Below the pieces are notes generated by a model. That model saw only the letters and a program-made list of their open reading frames with translations, made no database searches and had not been told where the DNA came from. The position numbers and the translations under genes were made by a program. A DNA stretch of 52,208 nucleotides from positions 1 to 52,208 of the forward strand of contig JAEDOI010000004.1 in assembly GCA_016302065.1 (NCBI GenBank). Direction: 5' to 3'. Position 1 is the stretch's first letter. Every line of letters starts with the position of its first letter. Below are positions 7,420-16,651 of this stretch, one piece after another. Origin of the DNA: Bacilli bacterium (GTDB lineage: Bacteria > Bacillota_I > Bacilli_A > RFN20 > CAG-826).

Positions 7420-8576
7420 TGGCTTCAATTAGAGGGTTTTTAAAACAAAATGGAAATAAATCTTTTTTAGATTTTCCTTTTTGTGAAGCAGATTTAATTG
7501 TTATTGCTTTGCTTTCTTATTGTAATTATGAACAATCATCAATAACAAAAAATAAAGATTTATATAATTCTTTTACTAATATTCGTGATTTTATGGATGA
7601 AAACACAAAGAAAAGAATTACCAATAATTTCTTTAAACCTAACGAATTTCTATCTTTTCTTGAAATATTTAATAAAAGCTCAAGGTATGATAATGTAGAA
7701 TTAGGTTTTTTTGAGGAAAATAAAAGTAATAGAAATGAAATTCAATTCTTTGGTTTGACTTTTTTTATTGATGATAAAATTTTTGTAACTTTTAGAGGAA
7801 CTGATCGAAGTGTTGTAGGATGGCAAGAAGACTTTGATTTAGTTTTAAAAGACGTTATTCCTTCTCAAGAAAAAGCTAAAAATTATTTATATAAAATGGT
7901 TAATTTACTTAAAAAACCAGTTTATGTTTTAGGACATTCAAAAGGTGGAAATTTAGCTTATTTTGCCTATTATTTTAATGATATAAATGTGCAAGATATG
8001 GTTATTAAAGTATATAATCTTGATGGACCTGGTTTTAAGTTTGATACTAAAAAACTTTATAAAAAAAATAAAGAAAAACTTGTAAAAATTGTTCCACATG
8101 ATGATGTTGTAGGAATATTATTAAATGATCCTAGCGAATTAATTATTTGTAAATCAAGTGAAGTTAATGTTAACGCTCATGATTTATTAACTTGGCAATT
8201 TGATTTTTTTAATAAATATAAAACTTTAACAAGAACAAAAGAGTTAACAATTTATAGTGAGACTCTAAGAATAACTATTAATGAATTTATTAAAGAAATA
8301 GGAATTGATAATGTAAAAGATGTTAAAACAGCGATTTTTGAAATTGTTAAAATTAATAAAGTTAAAGATGTAATTTATATTTATGAAGCCGCTTTAAAGA
8401 ATATTTATAATGGTTTAACTGAAATGAGAAGAGAAAATCCAGAACAAGTTAAACAAATGGAACAATTAATTAAACAATTCTTAAAACTTTATGCAAAGAA
8501 TTTCAGAAAACTTGAAGAAAAAAGAAGAAGTTCTGTTTTTAAGAAGTTTTCAGAATTAAAGGAGGAATTAAAATGA
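7419..8576 (+). CDS. DUF2974 (Mbeg1-like) alpha/beta hydrolase, putative lipase/esterase
   Basis: A 385-residue hydrolase. The nucleophile elbow GHSKGG has Ser174, preceded by a lipase-3-like TFRGTDRSVVGWQEDF segment around residues 125-145. LDGPGF near residue 205 may supply the acid residue, and a His-Asp motif follows (HDDVVG). There is no signal peptide or membrane helix, so it is likely cytoplasmic. Placement directly between the glycerol-3-phosphate dehydrogenase set and glycerol kinase suggests it frees glycerol from an acylglycerol or a glycerophospho compound (inference). The C-terminal third is lysine- and glutamate-rich helix. It overlaps glpK by 4 bases (ATGA). Confidence 0.8.
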   Translation: MASIRGFLKQNGNKSFLDFPFCEADLIVIALLSYCNYEQSSITKNKDLYNSFTNIRDFMDENTKKRITNNFFKPNEFLSFLEIFNKSSRYDNVELGFFEENKSNRNEIQFFGLTFFIDDKIFVTFRGTDRSVVGWQEDFDLVLKDVIPSQEKAKNYLYKMVNLLKKPVYVLGHSKGGNLAYFAYYFNDINVQDMVIKVYNLDGPGFKFDTKKLYKKNKEKLVKIVPHDDVVGILLNDPSELIICKSSEVNVNAHDLLTWQFDFFNKYKTLTRTKELTIYSETLRITINEFIKEIGIDNVKDVKTAIFEIVKINKVKDVIYIYEAALKNIYNGLTEMRRENPEQVKQMEQLIKQFLKLYAKNFRKLEEKRRSSVFKKFSELKEELK

Positions 8577-10045
8577 AGTATATTCTTAGTATTGACCAAG
8601 GAACGACTTCAACAAGGGCCTTACTTTATGATAAAGAAGGAAAACTTGTATTTAAATCTCAACAAGAAGTAGCTTGTCTTTATCCTTTTGATGGATGGGT
8701 CGAGCAAGACGCTCTTGATATTTTCTTAAGTGTTGTTAATGTTATAAATGATTGCTTAGCAAAAATGAATATAACTTACGATAATATTGATTCAATTGGC
8801 ATAACCAATCAAAGAGAAACGACAGTTATTTTTGATAAAGAGACTGGAATGCCACTATATAATGCTATTGTATGGCAATCTCGTCAAACAGTTGATATTT
8901 GTGAATCTTGGAAACCTTATGAGAAAATGGTTCATGAAAAAACTGGTTTAATTATTAATCCTTATTTTAGTGCTTCTAAGATTAGATTTATTTTAGATAG
9001 AATTGAAAATGGATACGAAAGAGCAAAAAGAGGTGAAATTTTATTTGGGACAATTGATACATGGTTAATGTATAAGCTGTCAAATAAAAAGATATTTAAA
9101 ACAGATTATACTAATGCTTCTAGAACAATGTTATTTAATATAAATACATTAGAATATGATAAAGAATTGCTTAAATTGTTTAAGATTCCTCAAAAAATGT
9201 TACCTAAAGTTCAACCATCAAGTTCATTTTTTGGTTATGCAAGCTTTTTAAATAAAAAATTAAAGATTTATGGTGTTGCTGGAGATCAACAAGCTGCTCT
9301 TTTTGGACAAAATTGTTTCGAAAGTGGTGACAGTAAAAATACTTATGGAACTGGATGTTTTATGCTTATGAATATAGGCGATAAACCTATTCTTTCTAAT
9401 AATGGATTAATTACCACAATTATTGCTACAGCTGATGGCCATGTAAGTTATGCTCTTGAAGGTAGTGTTTTTATTGGTGGAGCATCAATTCAATGGCTAA
9501 GAGATTCTTTAAGAATGATAAATAATGCCAGTGAAAGCGAAAGATATGCTACTAGAGTTAAAGATAGCGGAGGAGTTTATGTAGTCCCAGCTTTTGTTGG
9601 GTTAGGTGCTCCTTATTGGGATGATGCTTGTAGAGGTGCAATTTTTGGATTAAATAGAGGGACTACAAAAGAGCATTTTATTCAAGCTGTACTAAATTCA
9701 ATTGCTCTTCAAACTAAGGATGTTATTAAAACAATTGAAGAAGAAACTAATATTAAACTAAAAATTTTAAAAGTTGATGGTGGAGCCACAGCCAATAATT
9801 ACTTAATGCAATATCAAGCAAACATTTTAAATAGTAAAATAATTCTTCCTGAATGTTTAGAAACTACATCTTTAGGTGTTGCTTATTTAGCAGGTTTAGG
9901 AAGCGGATATTTTAAAGATCTTGATGACATTAAAAAAATTCATAAGATAAGTAAAGAGTTTTATCCTTTAATGGAAGAAAGTGAAAGAGCTGAAATTGAT
10001 AAAAAATGGGCTAAAGCAATTGAGGCTACAAGAGTTTTTAAGTAA
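8573..10045 (+). CDS. glpK: Glycerol kinase
   Basis: Phosphorylates glycerol to sn-glycerol 3-phosphate with ATP. The 490-residue length is normal for the family. Clear motifs are the N-terminal IDQGTTSTRA phosphate loop, TNQRETT, the FGTIDTWL region, the YGTGCFMLMN phosphate-2 motif, EGSVFIGGASIQWLRD and the C-terminal VDGGATANNYLMQ adenosine motif. A strong AAGGAGG ribosome site lies within the end of the preceding hydrolase gene. Its product is the substrate of the GlpA/GlpB-like enzymes just upstream. No glycerol facilitator (glpF) is in this window. The stop overlaps addB in TAATG. Confidence 0.97.
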   Translation: MKYILSIDQGTTSTRALLYDKEGKLVFKSQQEVACLYPFDGWVEQDALDIFLSVVNVINDCLAKMNITYDNIDSIGITNQRETTVIFDKETGMPLYNAIVWQSRQTVDICESWKPYEKMVHEKTGLIINPYFSASKIRFILDRIENGYERAKRGEILFGTIDTWLMYKLSNKKIFKTDYTNASRTMLFNINTLEYDKELLKLFKIPQKMLPKVQPSSSFFGYASFLNKKLKIYGVAGDQQAALFGQNCFESGDSKNTYGTGCFMLMNIGDKPILSNNGLITTIIATADGHVSYALEGSVFIGGASIQWLRDSLRMINNASESERYATRVKDSGGVYVVPAFVGLGAPYWDDACRGAIFGLNRGTTKEHFIQAVLNSIALQTKDVIKTIEEETNIKLKILKVDGGATANNYLMQYQANILNSKIILPECLETTSLGVAYLAGLGSGYFKDLDDIKKIHKISKEFYPLMEESERAEIDKKWAKAIEATRVFK

Positions 10046-12381
10046 TGGTATTTAATGAAGTAATTGATAATTCTATTGTTATTATTCCTTCTAATTTTAA
10101 ATCTTTTTTAAGGAATTATAAGTTTATAAATTATAAACTTAATTTTAAAGTATTCTCTAAAGAAGATTTAAAAAAAGAACTATTTGGAAAAAAGAGTGAT
10201 GAAATAATAGGGTTTTTATTAAAAAACTCAAATTATACTTTTGATTTTATCAATACTTTTTTAGATTATTATTTTTCCAACGCTTTAATAGAAGAAGTAT
10301 TTTTAAATAGAAAAAAAGAGAAAAAAGAAAGCACTGTAATAGATAGTTTATTTGAATTAAAAACAAAGTTGGATAATTCGAATTTAATTAATATAGATTC
10401 TAGTTTTAAATATTTATTCTTAAATAAAAAAGTCGTAATTTTTGGATATACTAATGATGATATTGAAATTACAAGAATTTTAGAATATTTAGGTGTTAAA
10501 AATCCAATATTTCTACCTTTAGATTACTTGCCTATTTCAAAAAAGAATAGGGAAAACAAAGGGTATTTCGCTTTTTCTACTAAAGAAGATGAGTTACATT
10601 ATAACTTAAATTTATGTGCATCTAAAATTAATAATAATAAAGATGTCGTCTTGATAGGAAGTGAAGAAGGCTTATTTTATTTAAAGTTATTTGCAGATTC
10701 TTATGGACTTAAAATAGATTATAAAGATAAAACATTATTAGATTTAAGATGTATCGTTGATTTAATTAAACATATTGATGATGAGCCTTTTTTAAATTTA
10801 GTTGAAAAATATATTGTTGATGAAGATATTAAAAAAACTATTTTAATTTTAAATAAATGCTATGATTTTGATAAATTAAAAGATAAATCTTCGATTTTAA
10901 AAAAGGTATTATCAAATATTAAATTAAATAAGGAACATTATACTCACGAATTAATTTTTACATCTAATCTAGAATTTGATGATAATAAACAATATATTCT
11001 TTCTTCATGTACTAGTGAACTATTTCCAAATGTTTATATAAATAATGAAATGTGTGATGAAGAAACAAAAAAAGAGTTAGGTTTAACAAGTGCTCTTGAA
11101 AGAAATAGACTTAATAAGGAAATAGCTTCGTTATTTGTTAAATTTAGCAATGTAATTTCAATTTCTACTTATTTATTTAATGAAAAAGGTGAGATACTAC
11201 CATCCTTTTTATTTGTTGAACAAAAAATAAAACGTTTAAATAATTTATTAATTACTAATGATTATTCTTTAAAAGTAAGCAAATTATTTTATTCAAGAGA
11301 AAATTATATTTATAAAAAATTCTTTGAAAAAAGTGATTATTATAAACTTTATAGCAATTATTTTAAAAATTTAGATTCATACAATCATAAATATAAACAA
11401 ATAAAAAATTATAAACCAATACAAATGGAATTTTCGTATTCATCTTTAAATGATTATTTTGAATGTCCATTTAGATTTTATCTTAGTAGAGTTTTAAATC
11501 TTGACTCTTTTGAGGATACATTCTCTACAAAAGCTGGGAATTTTGCTCATAAAGTATTTGAAAATATCTATAAATCAAACTTTGATATTGATAAAGAAAT
11601 TATGGATAATTTGCCTTTTTATGAGTTTAAAAACGAAGAAAAATATTTACTTGAAAGATTTATAATTAACATTAAAGTATGTTATGAATTAATAAAAGAA
11701 AGAATTGAAGATAAAAATATTACTAAAACGTATTCTGAAAAGAAGTTAAAAACTAAATTAAAAAATGGATTTATATTTAAAGGAACGATTGATTCAATTG
11801 TTGAAACAGATAATAAAAACATCTTTGTAATCGATTATAAAAGCGGATCATTTAAAGAATTTAGTGAAAATAATTTCGAAAATAATATCGGTTTACAATT
11901 ACCTTCTTATATTTATTTAATAAAAAATAATAGTTCTATTATTAATAATAGTGATAATATTTGTGGCTTATTTATTCAACCAATTAATTATAAAGATTTA
12001 TTTACTAGTGTTAATTTAAATTATAAATCAACCTTTAAAATGGAAGGAAGAATCATTGATGATGAAGAAATAATAAAATCATTTGATGATTCATATTTAT
12101 TTAACAATGAATCTTTATACATTAAAGGATTAAAAAAATCAAACAACAAGAAGACAAAAACTGGAGTAAATAGTGACATTTTAATTTCAAAAGCAGAAAT
12201 AGAAAATTGTTATAAGGAGCTTGATAAAAAATTAAATGAAGCGGTAAATAATATAGAAAATTATAAATTTGATATTTCTCCTATTAGCAAAAAAAGTGAG
12301 AGTATTGCATGTACCTATTGTAAATATAAAGCTATTTGTTTTGCTGACATATCAGATTTTAAACCTATAAAGACGGAGTAA
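10045..12381 (+). CDS. addB: AddB-like helicase/nuclease subunit (reduced)
   Basis: Partner of AddA in end resection of double-strand breaks. The C-terminal half has the RecB-family nuclease with the Fe-S staple: Cys474 in FECPFRFY, then Cys756, Cys759 and Cys765 (C-x2-C-x5-C), as in Bacillus AddB. Nuclease residues include Asp597 and Lys599 in FVIDYKSG. The N-terminal half is poorly conserved, and no Walker A P-loop is seen after the start, so the helicase part looks inactive. At 778 residues it is several hundred shorter than typical AddB (about 1100-1200). The gene directly precedes addA with a 4-base gap, which supports the call. Confidence 0.85.
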   Translation: MVFNEVIDNSIVIIPSNFKSFLRNYKFINYKLNFKVFSKEDLKKELFGKKSDEIIGFLLKNSNYTFDFINTFLDYYFSNALIEEVFLNRKKEKKESTVIDSLFELKTKLDNSNLINIDSSFKYLFLNKKVVIFGYTNDDIEITRILEYLGVKNPIFLPLDYLPISKKNRENKGYFAFSTKEDELHYNLNLCASKINNNKDVVLIGSEEGLFYLKLFADSYGLKIDYKDKTLLDLRCIVDLIKHIDDEPFLNLVEKYIVDEDIKKTILILNKCYDFDKLKDKSSILKKVLSNIKLNKEHYTHELIFTSNLEFDDNKQYILSSCTSELFPNVYINNEMCDEETKKELGLTSALERNRLNKEIASLFVKFSNVISISTYLFNEKGEILPSFLFVEQKIKRLNNLLITNDYSLKVSKLFYSRENYIYKKFFEKSDYYKLYSNYFKNLDSYNHKYKQIKNYKPIQMEFSYSSLNDYFECPFRFYLSRVLNLDSFEDTFSTKAGNFAHKVFENIYKSNFDIDKEIMDNLPFYEFKNEEKYLLERFIINIKVCYELIKERIEDKNITKTYSEKKLKTKLKNGFIFKGTIDSIVETDNKNIFVIDYKSGSFKEFSENNFENNIGLQLPSYIYLIKNNSSIINNSDNICGLFIQPINYKDLFTSVNLNYKSTFKMEGRIIDDEEIIKSFDDSYLFNNESLYIKGLKKSNNKKTKTGVNSDILISKAEIENCYKELDKKLNEAVNNIENYKFDISPISKKSESIACTYCKYKAICFADISDFKPIKTE

Positions 12382-12385
12382 ATAT

Positions 12386-15300
12386 ATGGACCTTTCTGAT
12401 TTAAATGAAGAACAACGTAGAGCTGTAGAAGCTCCAATTAAAAATATACTGGTGAGTGCCGGAGCTGGAAGTGGAAAAACACTAGTATTAACTAATCGAA
12501 TTGTTAATCAGTTAATAAATGATCACATTCCAATTTCTTCTTTTTTAATATTAACATTTACCGAAGCAGCAGCAAAAGAAATGAAAAATAGAATAAAAAA
12601 TGCTTTAGATAGTGAGGGTGCTTTCTCTTTAATTCCAGAAGTTGATATTGCTCATATTCAAACTTATGATGCTTTTAGATTATTTTTATTAAAGAAATAT
12701 GGATATAAACAAAATTTAAAATCAGATATAAGTATAGCAAGTGGAGATATAATTAGTGTTAAAGTTCATCAAATTATAGATAAAATAGTCCTAGAAGAAG
12801 CTAGTAAAGAAAATAATAATTTATTAGGAAAATATATTAAGAAATATTGTTCTACTAATATAAATCCATTAAAAAATTTTATTTTTAGTGGATATGTTGA
12901 ATATGCTAAAAATTTTGATAAAGAATATTTCTTTAATGAATATGAAAAAAAGTTTTTATCAGATGAATTTTTTGACAGTTTATTGAATAGATTATTAAGT
13001 TATTTAAATGATTGTAAAAACAACATGATTTCTTACTATAATTCAATGAGTGAAGCTGGAAAAGAAAAAGAAGATAAATATTTTTTGCAATTATTCAATG
13101 CTGATTCAATTGAGGATTATTTAAATTTTAATAATAATAAAACATTTAAAAAGATAACATTTACTAGTGAAAATGAAATAGACAAATTTAATCATAAGCA
13201 AATTAAATATTATTATGAAAAGATTAAGGAATATTTTGATTTTGATTTAGATTATTTTAAGCATACTTTAGTTAAAGAATATCAACAATTAATGCCATAT
13301 TTGATGTCATTAATTAAAAAAACGTATGATTTAACATATAAATATAAACAAGAGAATGGTATTTTTGAATTTAGTGATATTGAAATATTAACTAATAAAT
13401 TAGTCTTTGAAAATGAAGATGTTAGAAATGAACTTAAAAAGCAATTTAAAATTATAATGATAGACGAATATCAAGATACGAGTGATAATCAAGATGAATT
13501 TATTTCATCCTTTGCTAAAGATAATTTATTTTTAGTAGGAGATGTAAAGCAGTCAATTTATCGCTTTAGAGGGGCTAATCCATCAATCTTTAATAAATAT
13601 TTTGATTTATTTTCAAAGTCAGACAAGGATGAGTTAATTAATATGAACACAAATTATCGTTCTAGAAGTGAAGTTACATCATATGTTGATGGGTTATTTT
13701 CTAAATTAATGACTTTAAATCGAGGCGGAATTGATTATCAAAGAAGTCATAAAATTATTTCTGGAAGTAAAATTAATTCTTTGAAATTTAAAAATGATGA
13801 ATATGGATTTAAATATCTTAAATTAAACGAAGAAATAAAAGAATTAGACAATAAGACTATTAGTGCCTTGATGATTATTAAAGATATTAAAGATAAAATA
13901 GCAAATAAATATCAAATTATTACTTATAATAAGAAAAAAGATCAATTAGAACAAAGAGATATTAAATATTCTGATTTTGCAATTCTTGCTCCAACCTCAA
14001 CTTGGTTTGATTCATTTAGAGAATTATTTGGTAAATTTGGAATACCACTTAATATTGATAAAGACCTTCAAATTAATGAAGATATTGTAATTAAATCAGT
14101 ATGTTCTTTATTTAAACTTATTGTTGCAATAATTAATCAAAATGAAGAAAGTATTAGATTTAACTTTGTAGCAGTTTTAAGGTCTTTCCTTTATTCTTAC
14201 GATGATCAAAAAATATATGATTTAATGGATGATTTTAAAAATAGTAATGAATTTAAGTCCTTCATTGATTTAGCCTATAAAGTAAATTATTTAAATTTAA
14301 TAGATGGAGTAGATTTAATTTATAAAGAAATTGATTTAGTTAATAAAGTAACTCTTCTAGGTAATGGATTAAATTATTTAGCTAAATTAAATTTCCTCTA
14401 TGAACGAATTACTTTAATGAGCAACTTTAATTTTTCTTTAGAAGATCTTGTTGAATATTTTGAATATATTGATTCTTATGATTTGAAATTAGAAGTTAAA
14501 ATTAAAGCTGATTCAAATAATGCTGTAAAACTTCAAACTATTCATAAATCAAAGGGTCTTGAATATCGAATTGTTTATTGTGTTGGTTGTGATGAGCCAC
14601 CTAGACCTAAGAGTGATTCTAATTATATTTCTAATAAAAATGGATATTATTTACCAGATAATTTATTGGGCAAAAGTTCTTTCTTTAAGAAATTCTTTAA
14701 AAGAGAAGATTTAGAAAATAATATTAATGAAAGAGTAAGATTACTTTATGTTGAATTAACAAGAGCAATTGATTTAGGCTATTTTGTAGTTCCTAAAGTT
14801 AATGAAGATGATGACGAAGTAAAAGATTTATATGATTGCAATAAGCAAACTGATTTTATAAATTATTATAAAACCGAGGTTAAATCAATTGATATTTCTT
14901 CTTTATTAAATGAAAATACAAATAATGAAAATACATATCAAAACTCAGTTAATGTAGAAAATACTTCACAATTAGTTTTTAATATTGAAAAATCAAATAT
15001 CACTTATGAAATTAAAAATAAAAATAGAGCAAGTAAAATTAGTGAAGATGTTATATTAAATCAAGATAAGATTGACTTTGGGACACATATGCATCTTTTA
15101 TTTGAGTGTTTAGATTTAAAGAATCCTTCTCTTGATTTTGTAAAAGATAATAAAGAAAAAAGATATTTATCTAATTTCTTAAATTTAGAAATTATTAAAA
15201 AGGCTAGAAATGAAGGAATTGTTTATAAAGAATATGAATTTTTTGATTTAGAAAATAATATTAATGGAATTATTGATTTAATGATTGTATATCAAGACCA

Positions 15301-15457
15301 TATTGATATAATTGATTATAAATTAAAGCATATTGATGATGAAGCATATAAAAAACAATTAGGAGTTTATAAAAATTACATTGAAAAAACTTTTAATTTA
15401 ACTGTTAATACTTATTTATATTCAATTATTGAAAATCACATATTAAAAGTTATTTAA
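12386..15457 (+). CDS. addA: AddA-like ATP-dependent helicase/nuclease
   Basis: UvrD-family 3'-5' helicase with a C-terminal nuclease. The Walker A SAGAGSGKT is at residues 24-32, followed by TFTEAAAKEMKNR (motif Ia), Walker B IMIDEYQDTS, GDVKQSIYRFRGA (motif III), IHKSKGLEY (motif V) and RLLYVELTRA (motif VI). The C-terminal RecB-like nuclease has a GTHMHLLFE motif and Asp977/Lys979 in IDYKLKH. The 1023-residue length is a little below typical AddA (about 1230). Together with AddB it should process double-strand breaks and resect foreign linear DNA. It follows addB by 4 bases. Confidence 0.94.
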   Translation: MDLSDLNEEQRRAVEAPIKNILVSAGAGSGKTLVLTNRIVNQLINDHIPISSFLILTFTEAAAKEMKNRIKNALDSEGAFSLIPEVDIAHIQTYDAFRLFLLKKYGYKQNLKSDISIASGDIISVKVHQIIDKIVLEEASKENNNLLGKYIKKYCSTNINPLKNFIFSGYVEYAKNFDKEYFFNEYEKKFLSDEFFDSLLNRLLSYLNDCKNNMISYYNSMSEAGKEKEDKYFLQLFNADSIEDYLNFNNNKTFKKITFTSENEIDKFNHKQIKYYYEKIKEYFDFDLDYFKHTLVKEYQQLMPYLMSLIKKTYDLTYKYKQENGIFEFSDIEILTNKLVFENEDVRNELKKQFKIIMIDEYQDTSDNQDEFISSFAKDNLFLVGDVKQSIYRFRGANPSIFNKYFDLFSKSDKDELINMNTNYRSRSEVTSYVDGLFSKLMTLNRGGIDYQRSHKIISGSKINSLKFKNDEYGFKYLKLNEEIKELDNKTISALMIIKDIKDKIANKYQIITYNKKKDQLEQRDIKYSDFAILAPTSTWFDSFRELFGKFGIPLNIDKDLQINEDIVIKSVCSLFKLIVAIINQNEESIRFNFVAVLRSFLYSYDDQKIYDLMDDFKNSNEFKSFIDLAYKVNYLNLIDGVDLIYKEIDLVNKVTLLGNGLNYLAKLNFLYERITLMSNFNFSLEDLVEYFEYIDSYDLKLEVKIKADSNNAVKLQTIHKSKGLEYRIVYCVGCDEPPRPKSDSNYISNKNGYYLPDNLLGKSSFFKKFFKREDLENNINERVRLLYVELTRAIDLGYFVVPKVNEDDDEVKDLYDCNKQTDFINYYKTEVKSIDISSLLNENTNNENTYQNSVNVENTSQLVFNIEKSNITYEIKNKNRASKISEDVILNQDKIDFGTHMHLLFECLDLKNPSLDFVKDNKEKRYLSNFLNLEIIKKARNEGIVYKEYEFFDLENNINGIIDLMIVYQDHIDIIDYKLKHIDDEAYKKQLGVYKNYIEKTFNLTVNTYLYSIIENHILKVI

Positions 15458-15475
15458 ATGTATTAAAATATTAAT

Positions 15476-16585
15476 ATGAAAGTTACACCATTAAAAAGAG
15501 CAATATTTGATAATATTATCAATGATTTAAAGGTTCCTTCAAATATTGATAGTGACTTTTTATATGATGTTTATGAAGTAAGTTGTAGTGCAATTGAAGA
15601 TGTTTCTAATTTATCGACATTAAATAATTTTACCCCTGTAAATCATGTTGTTTTAATTCTTTATGCAGTCAATGAAACATTATTTGCTTTTAAAACTACA
15701 CCTGATGCAGAAAATAAAAAAGAAGATGATGATTTTTTCAATAAAATTGCCTCTATAGTAGCTGATAAATATATTACAAATGAACAATTAAATTATAAGA
15801 GTGGAGCATTTTTAAATAGATTTAATCCAACAATTTCAACTATTGAATTGTATTCAAATTTTATTTTAAGAAGTTTAAATTACATAAATACTAGCGATAA
15901 TAAACCTAATCAGTTAGTAAAAGAAATGTTAGAAAAAGCATTTAAAATGATTAAATGTATTGTTTCTTTATTAATTGATGGATTTGAGACTGAAGCTTTT
16001 TCCACTTGGAGAACACTCCACGAAAATGAATGTATTCTTATTTGCTTAGTTAAATATCCAAATGAATTATTTAAATTATATTTTAAACATATAACTTATG
16101 CTTTAGCATATCGTAATCAAATCCCTTCAAAAGAAGAAACTGATAAAATATTTATCCAAATTAAAGAAGAAATGAAAGAACATAATTTAAAAAGTAAAGA
16201 TATGAAAAAATATATCGAATATGGATATCTTTTTGGTGTTCCAAATATAACTTTAAATGAAGATTTTAAACTTAATTTTAGGGATGGAGTAGAGAAAGTT
16301 GCTGGTTTAAGCCAATATTCAAAAATGTATGAAACAGCTAGTGAAATAGCTCATTCTTCTCCTTTACTTCTTTATAGTAGAAGAGATTATTTCTTCAATG
16401 TTACTATTTTGAATTTATATGAGACTTTTTTTAGATTAGAGACAATATTTACAACTTTATATTCCAATTATGTAAATAGTGAAGAGTTAGCAAAATATAG
16501 AGAACTTAGAAAGCTATATTTAAACGAATTAAATGTTCTTTATGTTACGATTCAAAATATGTTTAGAAATTCATCAAAAGAATAA
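15476..16585 (+). CDS. DUF5677-like protein of unknown function
   Basis: A 369-residue mostly helical soluble protein. The central part has a helix with SLLIDGFETEAFSTWRTLHE near residues 165-185 and later ASEIAHSS, similar to the R-x-L-x-E and S-x-x-x-H motifs of DUF5677 proteins, whose function is unknown. The C-terminal 60 residues are helical. It follows addA by 18 bases and could be co-transcribed, but it has no Shine-Dalgarno; a TAAAAT at 15464-15469 would put a transcript start on the ATG itself. A functional link with AddAB is not shown. DUF5677 genes also occur in mobile or defence contexts in other genomes, but nothing mobile is visible here. Confidence 0.6.
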   Translation: MKVTPLKRAIFDNIINDLKVPSNIDSDFLYDVYEVSCSAIEDVSNLSTLNNFTPVNHVVLILYAVNETLFAFKTTPDAENKKEDDDFFNKIASIVADKYITNEQLNYKSGAFLNRFNPTISTIELYSNFILRSLNYINTSDNKPNQLVKEMLEKAFKMIKCIVSLLIDGFETEAFSTWRTLHENECILICLVKYPNELFKLYFKHITYALAYRNQIPSKEETDKIFIQIKEEMKEHNLKSKDMKKYIEYGYLFGVPNITLNEDFKLNFRDGVEKVAGLSQYSKMYETASEIAHSSPLLLYSRRDYFFNVTILNLYETFFRLETIFTTLYSNYVNSEELAKYRELRKLYLNELNVLYVTIQNMFRNSSKE

Positions 16586-16619
16586 AAAACATCGTAAAAC
16601 CCATTTATTTTAAAAAATA

Positions 16620-16646
16620 ATGCTCATAAGTTAACCTTATGAGCAT
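16620..16646. terminator. Bidirectional intrinsic terminator
   Basis: A perfect 11-bp stem (ATGCTCATAAG / CTTATGAGCAT) with a 5-base loop lies between two convergent genes. On the minus strand it is followed by TTATTTTTTAAAA, and on the plus strand by TTATCTTATTT. It should end both the long plus-strand run and the nucleoside kinase transcript. Confidence 0.88.
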
Positions 16647-16651
16647 TTATC

